DNA of 64,000 nucleotides from Sphingomonas_B tabacisoli (GTDB taxonomy: Bacteria > Pseudomonadota > Alphaproteobacteria > Sphingomonadales > Sphingomonadaceae). Location of the stretch: positions 496,001 to 560,000 of the forward strand of contig NZ_JBHUDY010000001.1 of assembly GCF_042678385.1 (NCBI RefSeq), written 5' to 3'. Positions 39,947 through 48,931 of the stretch are shown piece after piece (positions within the stretch are counted from its first letter, which is position 1; every line of letters begins with the position of its first letter). The position numbers and the translations under genes are program-made. The notes under the pieces are model-generated. The model was not told the DNA's origin, did no database searches, and worked only from the letters and a program-made list of their open reading frames with translations.

Positions 39947-41536
39947 ATGGCGAGCTTAACAGGGAAAGCGAGCCGTGGGCATGGCTATGTCACGATCAAG
40001 CGCCAGGGCGGTTCAACGCCCGGCGAGCCGGTCGAGATGCTTTATGCCTCGGCAGCGTTGCGTCGGCAGCAAGAGGGCGATCTTGCCGGGGCGTTGGAAC
40101 TCTATCTCGAGGCGGTGGCGCAGGGACCAGGCAATGCGCTGGTTCTCACGATGGCAGCAGACGCCCTGCGAAACGCGGGCCGCTTTCGTGAAGCGATCCC
40201 ATTGTTCGATCGTGCGCTCGCCATCGACGCCATGATGATCGCCGCCTGGTTCGGCCGCGCGCTCGCTTACGATTCCAGCGGCGCGGCGGACGAGGCCGAG
40301 CGCGATTATCACCGCGTCACCGAACTGGCGCCGAACTCTGCGCCCGGTTACGCCGGGCTCGCGTCGATGCAGGCACTGCACGGCCGGCTCGACGACGCGC
40401 GCGCCAACGCCGCGCGCGCTGCGGCGCTGGCCCCGCGCGACGGCAGCACGATCATCGCCCAGGCCCGCTGCGATCTTCTTGCTGGAGAAATCGCGGCGGC
40501 AGCGGATCGGCTGGAAGCGCTCGTCGCGCGCCAGGATCTGCCGGCCCAAGACCATATCCTCGCGCTCACCCTGCTCGGTCAGGCGCGGGAGCGCTCTCGC
40601 GACTATGCAGCCGCCTTCGATGTTTTCACCCGCGCCAAACGCGTGTTCGCCGAGGCGCATGCCGGGCCGAATGCGCCACCGGTCGCACGCCAGCTTGCCG
40701 AAAGCATCGCGACCACCGTCGCGGCCTTGGGATCGATGAAGCATGCTCATTGGCCGGCCGGTCGCGCCCGCGTGCGCCGGCACATCTTCCTGCTCGGCTA
40801 CCCGCGCTCGGGGACGACTCTGGTCGAGCAAGTGCTGGGCACGATCGACGGCGTGTCGACGCTGGAGGAAGAGCCGACGCTCGCCCTTGCCGCCGCATTG
40901 CATCTGACGCCAGAGGGCTTGCGCCAACTCCCCACCCTCAGTGAAGTCGAAGTGGACCGGCTGCGCACCGACTATTGGGACCGGGTGGAGGCCTCTGGCG
41001 TCGAACTCGGCGAGACGTTCGTCGACATGGACCCGTTCAAGGCGCCGAGCCTGCCGCTGATCGCGCGCCTGTTCCCGGACGCCAAGGTGGTGGTGATGTG
41101 CCGCGACCCGCGCGACGTGGTCTGGAGCTGCTTCCGCCAGAGCTTCGCCTACAGCCAGGTCACCTACGAGTTCGGCACGCTCGACCGCGCTGCCCGCCAC
41201 TATGACGCGACGATGCGCCTCATCCGGCAATGCCTGGAGACCTTCGCGATCGACGCCCACGAGCTGCATTACGAAGCGCTGGTCCGCGATTTCGACGCGA
41301 CGACGCAGGCGCTTTGCGCCTTTCTCGGTCTGCCCTGGTCCGACAAGCTCCGCGGCTTTTCGGACCGCGCCCGCAGCTCCCGGGTCAAGACCGCCAGCGC
41401 CGTGCAGGTGCGCCAGCCGCTTTACGACGGCTCCGGCCAATGGCGCCATTATGCCGATCAGCTCACCCCGATCCTGCCCCTGCTCGAGCCATGGCTGCCG
41501 CCGGAATCATTTACGGCAACGAAGGTATTAACCTGA
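39947..41536 (+). CDS. TPR-containing sulfotransferase
   Basis: A 529-residue protein. The first half (about 25-240) is built from helical TPR-like repeats (ALRRQQEGDLAGALELYLEA, AGRFREAIPLFDRALAID, DEAERDYHRVTELAP). The second half is a PAPS-dependent sulfotransferase with P-loop LLGYPRSGTTLVEQVLG (about 282-298) and the 3'-phosphate site VVMCRDPRDVVWSCFRQ. In alphaproteobacteria such fusions often lie near TonB-dependent receptors, but none is here. A role in sulfating a peptide or surface polymer is likely but unproven. Confidence 0.9.
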   Translation: MASLTGKASRGHGYVTIKRQGGSTPGEPVEMLYASAALRRQQEGDLAGALELYLEAVAQGPGNALVLTMAADALRNAGRFREAIPLFDRALAIDAMMIAAWFGRALAYDSSGAADEAERDYHRVTELAPNSAPGYAGLASMQALHGRLDDARANAARAAALAPRDGSTIIAQARCDLLAGEIAAAADRLEALVARQDLPAQDHILALTLLGQARERSRDYAAAFDVFTRAKRVFAEAHAGPNAPPVARQLAESIATTVAALGSMKHAHWPAGRARVRRHIFLLGYPRSGTTLVEQVLGTIDGVSTLEEEPTLALAAALHLTPEGLRQLPTLSEVEVDRLRTDYWDRVEASGVELGETFVDMDPFKAPSLPLIARLFPDAKVVVMCRDPRDVVWSCFRQSFAYSQVTYEFGTLDRAARHYDATMRLIRQCLETFAIDAHELHYEALVRDFDATTQALCAFLGLPWSDKLRGFSDRARSSRVKTASAVQVRQPLYDGSGQWRHYADQLTPILPLLEPWLPPESFTATKVLT

Positions 41537-41593
41537 TCCTTTAGGATCGTCGGCACGTCCTGCCCCCTAGCCTTGTGTGGCGAGGAGGCAGTA

Positions 41594-43213
41594 ATGACGA
41601 TTTATAACGTTTCGAATTCAAACGATTTAACGGTCGCTTTAGGTAAAGCGATGGGGGGCGATTCGATCGTTCTCGCCGCAGGAAACTACGGCTCGGCCTG
41701 TATCCAGAATATAAATCCCACATCCAACGTCACTATTCAGGCAGCGGCTGGTGCTGCCGTCCATTTCGACGGACTGTATGTCGTCTCCTCGCAGAATTTG
41801 ACTTTCTCGGGACTTGATGTCGGTCGCGCGCTCAACGCCGGCGAGGCCGAATGGGTAAGATTGAGCACTGTCCGGGACTCGTCGAATCTCACCTTCGATC
41901 ATGTGAAGTTCCACGGCTCGCTCGACGGCGACCCGTCGAACGACGGCGTCGGTCTCTTCTCGAGCAATGTGACCGGCCTGAAGATCACCAACTCCGAATT
42001 CACGGAGCTGTATCAGGGCGCGTCGACGCAGCTCAGCACCAATGTTTCGATCGCCAACAACAACTTCCATCTGCTGCGCTCCGACGGCATCATTTCCGCC
42101 GGTAACGATCAGATCACGATCGACTCGAACAACTTCAGCGATTTTCATCCCGTGTACGGCGACCACGCCGATATGATCCAGTTCTTCAACACCGGCCTCA
42201 CCAAGGGCTCGACTGATGTGGTCTGCAAGAACAACGTGTTCTTGCAGACCTATTTCAGCGGTGTCGATCAGACGGGCGTGCAGGGTATCTTCATCAGCGA
42301 TCCCGGCACTTACGGGTACAACAACGTTCTGGTGCAGAACAACCTTCTGTACTCGAACAACATGTACAACGGTCTTTCGGTGATGGGCGCGACCAACACC
42401 CAGATCATCGGCAATACCGTGGTCTCGGATTCGACCGACAAGATGCAGTTCTGGATGCGGCTCGACAGCGACAACGGCGTCCTCCTGCAGGACAACGTGA
42501 TGGACAAGCTGATCCAGACCAACGTCACCAATGTCACTTCGGTGAACAACCTGGACCTGTCGACGAACCCGGCCTGGGGCGCATTGCTGCCCAACCTGAC
42601 CGACGGCGTGAACACCACGGTGTCCGATCTCGTGATCGCGAACGGTCCGGGCTACCACCCGATCGATCAGTCCGGCTCGGTCATCAATGTGGTGCCGCCG
42701 GCGCCGGTGCCCGCGCCTGCTCCGACGCCCGCCCCCGCGCCCACTCCGGCCCCTGCGCCTACTCCGGCGCCGTCGCCGTCGCCGAGCGTCATCTACGGCA
42801 CCGGCCTGTCGGACTCGCTCACCGGCACGACCGGCAATGACAAGATCTACGGCTTCGCCAATGGCGACGCGAAGCTCGGCCGCGGCACCGTCGACAAGAT
42901 GTGGGGCGGGGCAGGCGCGGACACCTTCGTGCTCGGCGACTCGCGCGGCGTGTTCTACGACGACGGCAACGCCAAGAATGCCGGCAAGGGCGATTACGCG
43001 CAGATCATGGATTTCCAGGCCGGCGTGGACAAGATCCAGCTCGCCGGATCGCTCGACCAGTATTTCCTGAAAGCGGGATCGGTCGGCGGCCTCAGCGGCG
43101 TCCAGATCTATTTCGACACGAACCATAACGGCGTGTTCGACAGCCGCGACGAGCTGATCGGCCATGTCGCGGGCGTGAAGTCGCTGACTCCGGACTCGTT
43201 CGTTTTCGGCTAA
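41594..43213 (+). CDS. Right-handed beta-helix protein with RTX C-terminus
   Basis: A 539-residue protein from ATG 41594, with a strong ribosome-binding site (GAGGAGG, 5-base gap). Residues about 15-350 are a parallel beta-helix of Asn/Val/Ile-rich coils (NLTFSGLDV, NLTFDHVKF, NVTGLKITNSEF, NVSIANNNFHLL, QITIDSNNFSD, NVLVQNNLLYSNN). A PAPAPTPAP linker follows (about 370-395), then an RTX calcium-binding part (GTTGNDKIYGFANGD, GGAGADTFVLGDSRG) ending in the M10-type DFQAGVDKIQLAG and FVFG. No signal peptide, so type I secretion through the C-terminal signal is expected. The beta-helix may be a polysaccharide-active domain. Confidence 0.88.
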   Translation: MTIYNVSNSNDLTVALGKAMGGDSIVLAAGNYGSACIQNINPTSNVTIQAAAGAAVHFDGLYVVSSQNLTFSGLDVGRALNAGEAEWVRLSTVRDSSNLTFDHVKFHGSLDGDPSNDGVGLFSSNVTGLKITNSEFTELYQGASTQLSTNVSIANNNFHLLRSDGIISAGNDQITIDSNNFSDFHPVYGDHADMIQFFNTGLTKGSTDVVCKNNVFLQTYFSGVDQTGVQGIFISDPGTYGYNNVLVQNNLLYSNNMYNGLSVMGATNTQIIGNTVVSDSTDKMQFWMRLDSDNGVLLQDNVMDKLIQTNVTNVTSVNNLDLSTNPAWGALLPNLTDGVNTTVSDLVIANGPGYHPIDQSGSVINVVPPAPVPAPAPTPAPAPTPAPAPTPAPSPSPSVIYGTGLSDSLTGTTGNDKIYGFANGDAKLGRGTVDKMWGGAGADTFVLGDSRGVFYDDGNAKNAGKGDYAQIMDFQAGVDKIQLAGSLDQYFLKAGSVGGLSGVQIYFDTNHNGVFDSRDELIGHVAGVKSLTPDSFVFG

Positions 43214-43243
43214 GCACGGCGCTCCCGAAGCGAAGCAAAACGG

Positions 43244-43277
43244 AGAAGCCGGAACCGTGCGTTCCGGCTTCTTCTTT
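43244..43277 (+). terminator. Rho-independent terminator of the RTX gene
   Basis: GAAGCCGGAAC (43245-43255), loop CGTGC, GTTCCGGCTTC (43261-43271) and then TTCTTTT. A perfect 11-bp stem with a U-rich tail, 31 bases after the stop codon. Confidence 0.92.
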
Positions 43278-43377
43278 TATCCGGTATCGCACCGACGCGC
43301 ATCAGGGGCGCTAAGCGACTGGATCGGAACCGTTACGCTTCGGAATCATTGAGCAGCCGGGGCACGGAGACGGATAT

Positions 43378-43458
43378 ATGCGCTCGGTTTTGCTGTGGCT
43401 GATCGGAGTTCCCATCCCCATCATCCTGCTGCTCGCGTTCTGCACTCATCACCTGTGA
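43378..43458 (+). CDS. 26-residue membrane peptide
   Basis: ATG 43378 gives 26 residues: MRSVLLWLIGVPIPIILLLA followed by FCTHHL, then TGA. GGAGA lies 7 bases before the start. The peptide is one hydrophobic helix with a proline pair and a Cys-Thr-His-His tail. I recall near-identical short peptides in other sphingomonads, usually unannotated, but could not check. It stands alone between the RTX terminator and the convergent PEP-CTERM gene. Function unknown; a small regulator of a membrane complex is possible. Confidence 0.6.
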   Translation: MRSVLLWLIGVPIPIILLLAFCTHHL

Positions 43459-43526
43459 TTTAGGCTACACGCGCGAACGCCGCCGGCCTTGGAAGGCCAG
43501 CGGCGCCCGCGGAAGTGGATGCGCGA

Positions 43527-44174
43527 TCAGGCAGTCGCCGGAGCGCTTGCGCGTCGGCGTGCAGCGGCGCCCAGCAAGCCGAAGCCGCCGATCATCATCG
43601 CCCAGCTCGCCGGCTCGGGCACCCGCGCCGCAACTTCCTCGATGCGGAGCGAAATGCCGCCCGAATTATTGGTCCGCGTATTGTCGGTGTCGACAACGAG
43701 CAGCCGTGTCATACCGTCGCCTTCCGCCGTAAAAACGAATGGCTGAGGGATCGGGCCGAGATTGGTCGTGGTCGGCACGCCGTTCACGACATGGGTTTCG
43801 AAATGCGTGATCGGGCCGGCCTGATAAGCGGCCAGAGACGCTGCCGCGGTACCATACACCTGGTTGGTGCTGTAGCTGTCGACGGAGAAGTCGAGCGGGT
43901 TGAAGTTCACGTCCCTGCTCGAAAACGCGTTGCTGAAGCCCGTGACGCACTGGACGCTGCAGTTGAACTGGATGCTCGCAGCGTCGTACAACCCACCGTC
44001 CGCTATGCCGACAAGCTTGGCGACATAGGTCTTGCCGGGCGTCAGGTTGATCACCACGCCGGTCGAGTCGGTTGCCGAGACGTTGTAGATGACGGACGAT
44101 GCCGGAACGCTTAAGCCGCCAATTACGAGACCCAAAGCAACACGCTTGATCGCACGCAGAGCATTGACGCGCAT
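43527..44174 (-). CDS. PEPxxWA-CTERM secreted protein
   Basis: A 215-residue protein with signal peptide MRVNALRAIKRVALGLVIGG (cleavage near ASS), a beta-sandwich-like body (VINLTPGKTYVAKLVGIADG, IQFNCSVQCVTGF with two cysteines) and the C-terminal sorting signal VPEPASWAMMIGGFGLLGAA plus ARRR. The motif directs processing by an exosortase-like system and surface or extracellular placement. Body function unknown. It is convergent with the 26-residue peptide gene and read away from the 84-residue gene. Confidence 0.88.
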   Translation of the reverse strand: MRVNALRAIKRVALGLVIGGLSVPASSVIYNVSATDSTGVVINLTPGKTYVAKLVGIADGGLYDAASIQFNCSVQCVTGFSNAFSSRDVNFNPLDFSVDSYSTNQVYGTAAASLAAYQAGPITHFETHVVNGVPTTTNLGPIPQPFVFTAEGDGMTRLLVVDTDNTRTNNSGGISLRIEEVAARVPEPASWAMMIGGFGLLGAAARRRASAPATA

Positions 44175-44303
44175 AGCTCTTCTCCCCTGTTGGGCGCGAC
44201 GAGGTCGATCGAGATAATCTGGATCGGCGCGATGCCGGCAACGCTCCGGCCGCCTTTTTGTTTCGCTGCCGAAAATTTTCTTGGCGGCTGGGCCGTGACT
44301 GAC

Positions 44304-44558
44304 CTAGCGCGGAAACGGTATTGCCTGCTGGTCCGCCGGATCAGCGTTGTATGAGTTGAGCGTCCCGGCCCCGCCTTCGATCAGGCGCCGCGCTTCGGCA
44401 TTGCCGTCGGCAGCGGCCTTCTCCCATTCGGGCTGGGTGCGGCAATCCTTCTTGCTGATCAGCGATCCGACCGGCGTGTAGCGCCGGCATACGAGCTTCG
44501 GCTTCTCCGCCGGCTCGGCAGTCGCCTGAGCGGCAAACAACAACATGCTCAACAGCAT
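44304..44558 (-). CDS. Small secreted protein with CRRY motif
   Basis: An 84-residue exported protein with signal peptide MLLSMLLFAAQATA. The mature part has LVCRRYTPVGSLISKKDCRT, two cysteines 15 apart probably disulfide-bonded, and a helix QPEWEKAAADGNAEARRLIE. The C-R-x-x-x-x-x-G-S-L...C-R-T-x-x-E-W pattern recurs in small sphingomonad proteins of unknown role. It lies downstream of the large PEP-CTERM protein on the same strand (27 bp gap) and may share its transcript. Confidence 0.7.
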   Translation of the reverse strand: MLLSMLLFAAQATAEPAEKPKLVCRRYTPVGSLISKKDCRTQPEWEKAAADGNAEARRLIEGGAGTLNSYNADPADQQAIPFPR

Positions 44559-44585
44559 AGCAGCCTCCCTGTTTTGCGAGAGAGC

Positions 44586-45788
44586 TTATCGAAAGCGCGC
44601 CTGATGTCCACTTGCTGCGGCCCGGCGCGGTCGCCGGCGAGACGCCGCACCCGCGATGCCAAAGCCCAGAATCATCAGCGCCCAGCTCGACGGCTCCGGC
44701 ACCGCGTCCGTAACGGGGGTCAGCAGGACATCGAAGCGGACGCCATTCGCAAGGCCCCAGGCGACAATCTGGCGGCTGTCGTTAATGCCGAAAGCGCCTC
44801 GAAGGTCGAGCGGGCCGCCCGCGATGAGCTGGCCCAGATCGACCGGACCTTTATCGGCCAACCACAATACGGCATGACCCTCGTCGGTGCCTATACCAGT
44901 CACGGGATCGAAGACCGTGTGCGCGACGGAGCCGACTGCATCGCCGAACACGTTGATCGCGGTAAGGTCTCCACCGAAGTAGGTGTCGATAGCGGCGGTG
45001 CGGAGCAGCTTGCCGTCGCTGCCCCAGATCGCGAACAGGTTGGTGTCGACGAAGCCGCCATCGCTACCGATGCCGCTCGCCGACACGCTGCCGGCCGTCA
45101 GCCCGCTGTCGCTGATCGCGTTGGCATAGCCGTCATTGTAGAAATCGTTCGGCACGCCGCTCAGCCTTTCCAGCAGCGTCACACTCCCGTCCGCTTCCCA
45201 GCGGAAGGGCGAGGCGGCGCGGCCGAGCGCCGTTCCGACGGCCACGCCGGCATCGTTCAGACCGTTGATGGCCAAGCTACTCACGCCGGCTGCAGAGGAG
45301 AGCACTTCCAGCCCTTGAGCCTGGCTCCAGCGGAAGCCCTGCGTCATGATGCGATTGTTAGCATCGCGCGTGTTGAAGCGGCCGGCCACAATGCCCGCTG
45401 CATTCACGCCGGTGGCGACTGCGCTTTCACCTGCGGGGAGGGCGATGGGCGTCAGCGGCCCTTCCCCGAACCGGATGAACGGAATGCTCGTCGCTCCAGT
45501 CGCGCCAGTCCGCGCCTGGCCGGCAATGATGCCGTTTTCGGCAATGGCGGTCGCCGTCGAGCGTGTCCCGCCGAACCCGCCAAGCGCCTGATAGCTGCCC
45601 GCCGCAGTGCGCAAATAGGCCTGGTAGGTGCTGCCGTCACCGCTTCCACCAACCACATCGCCGTGATTGTTGATCCCGAAGCCCTGCATTGCGACGCCTT
45701 CGGGCGTTTGCAGCATGGTCGCGGTAAAGGTGATCGCCTGTGCGGGCGCTGCCGCCAACACGGCGAGCGCGAGAAGATAGGAACGCAT
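44586..45788 (-). CDS. PEPxxWA-CTERM protein with HAF-type repeats
   Basis: A 400-residue secreted protein with signal peptide MRSYLLALAVLAAAPAQA. The body is made of repeated units around a G-I-N-x-x-G-x-V-V-G theme (FGINNHGDVVGGSG, TAIAENGIIAGQAR, TGVNAAGIVAGRFN, NGLNDAGVAVGTA, AISDSGLTAGSVS, FGINDSRQIVAWG), the extracellular HAF repeat seen in beta-propeller-like proteins. It ends with VPEPSSWALMILGFGIAGAA and an arginine-rich stretch (SRRRPRR), then 12 more residues. It is a likely surface or matrix protein. Its exosortase is not in the window. Confidence 0.87.
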   Translation of the reverse strand: MRSYLLALAVLAAAPAQAITFTATMLQTPEGVAMQGFGINNHGDVVGGSGDGSTYQAYLRTAAGSYQALGGFGGTRSTATAIAENGIIAGQARTGATGATSIPFIRFGEGPLTPIALPAGESAVATGVNAAGIVAGRFNTRDANNRIMTQGFRWSQAQGLEVLSSAAGVSSLAINGLNDAGVAVGTALGRAASPFRWEADGSVTLLERLSGVPNDFYNDGYANAISDSGLTAGSVSASGIGSDGGFVDTNLFAIWGSDGKLLRTAAIDTYFGGDLTAINVFGDAVGSVAHTVFDPVTGIGTDEGHAVLWLADKGPVDLGQLIAGGPLDLRGAFGINDSRQIVAWGLANGVRFDVLLTPVTDAVPEPSSWALMILGFGIAGAASRRRPRRAAASGHQARFR

Positions 45789-45888
45789 GCAACAAACCCC
45801 CTGTTTTTCAGTCAGCTAGCGGCGACTGCAGCTCATAACAAGCCGTCGAAACACGGCGTTTCGTTTTGGGGCAGAACGCCGTCCGCTC

Positions 45889-47265
45889 TCAATCCTCGAC
45901 GAAGCTGAACGCGCTCAGGCCGCGTTCACGCTCGTTGAACAGCAGGGCGCGGCCGGCGGGAGGGGCGCTGCGCTGGGGGCAGGCGGGGCGGGTGCATTGG
46001 CGGCAGCCAAGACCGATCGGCGTCGCCGTCCCGGTCAGGTCGAAACCGCGGGCAAGGGCAAGGCTGCCGGCGAGCTCGGCGGCCAGCCCCAGGCCGATCG
46101 CGAACTCGGCCGTCACTTCGCCGGCCCGGCGGCTCTGCGGGTGGACCGTCCGGGCGAACGTGAACCAGCGTTCTCCTGATTGAAGCTCGACCAAGTCGCG
46201 CTCGATCCGGCCCGGCCGGTCGAATGCCGCGTGCAGGCGCCACAAAGGGCAGCGTCCTTCCGCTTCCACCAGAGCCGCGCCACTCGCGCCGCCATAGCGC
46301 TTGCTCCATTGGCCGGCGCGGTCGATGCGGATCATGAAGAAGGGCAAGCCCCGCGCGCCGACGCGCTGCAAGGTTGTCAGCCGGTGCGCGACTTGCTCGT
46401 AACCCGCGCCGAACCGCCGCTGTAGCAATTCGACATCGTACCCGGTCCCCTCGCAAGCACGCAGGAAGCGGGCATAAGGCATCATTACCGCGGCGGCGAA
46501 ATAGGAGGTGAGGTGGCGGCGGTAGAGCCGTTCCGCCGGCCGCTCGGCGAAGCCCGCGCCTTTCACGAGCGCCTCGATTTCCGTCCGTGCCTCGATCGCG
46601 CCCAACTGAAACGCTGCCTGGAAGGTCCGCGACGCCGGGTCGAGCATCTCGGACAGCTGGAGCTGCCGCGCATGCAGGTCCAATCGACGAAGCGCATCGG
46701 GTAGAACCTCCACCGGCAGCACGCGCAAGGTCAGGCTGTGCTTGACGCGCAGCCGCTCGGCGATCGCGGCATACAGGTCGCCCACGCTCATCCGAAGCTC
46801 GTCGGCCAGCCCTTCTGCGGTGGCGTCGAGGTCCGGGAAGTGATTGCGCCAGCGCTCGATCTCGCGGCGCACCGTCGCTATCGGGTCGTCGGACGGCGCA
46901 ACCCCGCCGCCGCTGCCGCCGCGATCATAAGCGCGGGCAAACGCTTCCGCGCCACCGGGCGCTGCGGCCAGCCATTCCTCCAGTTCCGACCGGTCGATCT
47001 CCAGGTCGGCAAAGATCGGGTCGGCCAGCCGCCGCCGCATCGCGTCGGCTCCGCCGCCCGGCGCCGCGGCATTGAGGCTGCGCGGGTCGAAGTCGAACAG
47101 CTCGGTCAGCCGCACCAGAACCTGCGCGGTCAGTGGCCTTTGGTTGCGCTCGATCAGGTTCAGATAGCTGGGCGAAATGCCGAGCTGCTCCGCCATCGCA
47201 GCCTGGGCAAGCCCCGACTGCCGCCGGAGCTTTCGCACCTGATGTCCCGCGATCAGCTTTGCCAC
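45889..47265 (-). CDS. ScfR/RamB-like short-chain acyl-CoA regulator
   Basis: A 458-residue regulator with an N-terminal HTH of the XRE type (about 8-62, with AAMAEQLGISPSYLNLIERN), an IrrE/ImmA-like middle part and a C-terminal domain with cysteines (LGCRQCTRPACPQR) shared by the short-chain fatty-acyl-CoA regulator family. The zinc-protease HExxH is not present; the equivalent stretch is RRHLTSYFAAAV. RamB of Corynebacterium, in the same family, represses aceA; here the gene is divergent from aceA across 197 bp, which supports control of the glyoxylate shunt. Effector unproven. Confidence 0.9.
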   Translation of the reverse strand: MAKLIAGHQVRKLRRQSGLAQAAMAEQLGISPSYLNLIERNQRPLTAQVLVRLTELFDFDPRSLNAAAPGGGADAMRRRLADPIFADLEIDRSELEEWLAAAPGGAEAFARAYDRGGSGGGVAPSDDPIATVRREIERWRNHFPDLDATAEGLADELRMSVGDLYAAIAERLRVKHSLTLRVLPVEVLPDALRRLDLHARQLQLSEMLDPASRTFQAAFQLGAIEARTEIEALVKGAGFAERPAERLYRRHLTSYFAAAVMMPYARFLRACEGTGYDVELLQRRFGAGYEQVAHRLTTLQRVGARGLPFFMIRIDRAGQWSKRYGGASGAALVEAEGRCPLWRLHAAFDRPGRIERDLVELQSGERWFTFARTVHPQSRRAGEVTAEFAIGLGLAAELAGSLALARGFDLTGTATPIGLGCRQCTRPACPQRSAPPAGRALLFNERERGLSAFSFVED

Positions 47266-47313
47266 GCTGTCCTACACTCCATCACTATCGCCACGGTCGC
47301 TGAACCGACTCGG

Positions 47314-47453
47314 AGATCGTGTCAACAATTTACAACATTACGATCTGAGTTGAGGAGGCACAGGACAGCGACACCTTCTTCTCTGAGGCAGCGGGCTTGT
47401 TCATGACTTCAATTTCCTCAACTTCGAACACACAGATCGCTTGAAGTTGTAAA
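47314..47453. promoter_or_regulatory. Divergent regulatory region between ScfR-like gene and aceA
   Basis: Two dyads are visible. AGATCGT (47314-47320) and ACGATCT (47340-47346) flank a 19-base AT-richer spacer. TTTACAAC (47329-47336) is the exact inverse of GTTGTAAA (47446-47453), the latter overlapping the aceA ribosome-binding site AAAGGA (47451-47456). These are candidate operators for the ScfR-like regulator; the site that is bound is not known. Confidence 0.4.
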
Positions 47454-47462
47454 GGATTCGAC

Positions 47463-48743
<1,281 letters not shown>

Positions 48744-48748
48744 CGCTC

Positions 48749-48891
48749 AACCCTCTCCCGCTTGGCGGGAGAGGGCGACTCGGCCCTGCGGGGCCGAGCG
48801 GGGAGAGGGTCCTGTGGTATGGGGCTCTTTCCCCTCTCCCCGCTCGCGCTCGCAAGCGCGAGTCGCCCTCTCCCCGAAAGGGAGAGGGTTT
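48749..48891. repeat. CCCTCTCCC palindromic repeat between aceA and the MHS transporter
   Basis: Hairpin AACCCTCTCCCGCTTGGCGG (from 48749) pairs with its own GAGAGGG, and the whole element ends in CCCTCTCCCCGAAAGGGAGA (to about 48887) plus GGGTT. Inner GGGAGAGGGTCC...CCCCTCTCCCC arms complete the palindrome. Related to 34872-35003. It may attenuate read-through from aceA. Confidence 0.88.
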
Positions 48892-48931
48892 AGGCTGTCC
48901 CACACAGCTCAATCCTGCTTAGAAGGCGGGG

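Noticed and set aside
42709..42785. Direct repeats GCGCCTGCTCCGACGCCC-like, resembling a small repeat array
   Set aside because: They code for the PAPAPTPAP linker of the RTX protein; no spacers of constant length and no cas genes, so not CRISPR.
41639..43165. 508-codon open frame antisense to the beta-helix RTX gene
   Set aside because: The sense strand encodes clear beta-helix and RTX motifs with a strong ribosome-binding site; the antisense product is composition-biased and has no start signal.
43326..43352. Possible EcfG-type general-stress promoter (GGAAC) before the 26-residue peptide gene
   Set aside because: GGAAC is present, but no CGTT lies at the 16-17 base spacing, so the match is not convincing.
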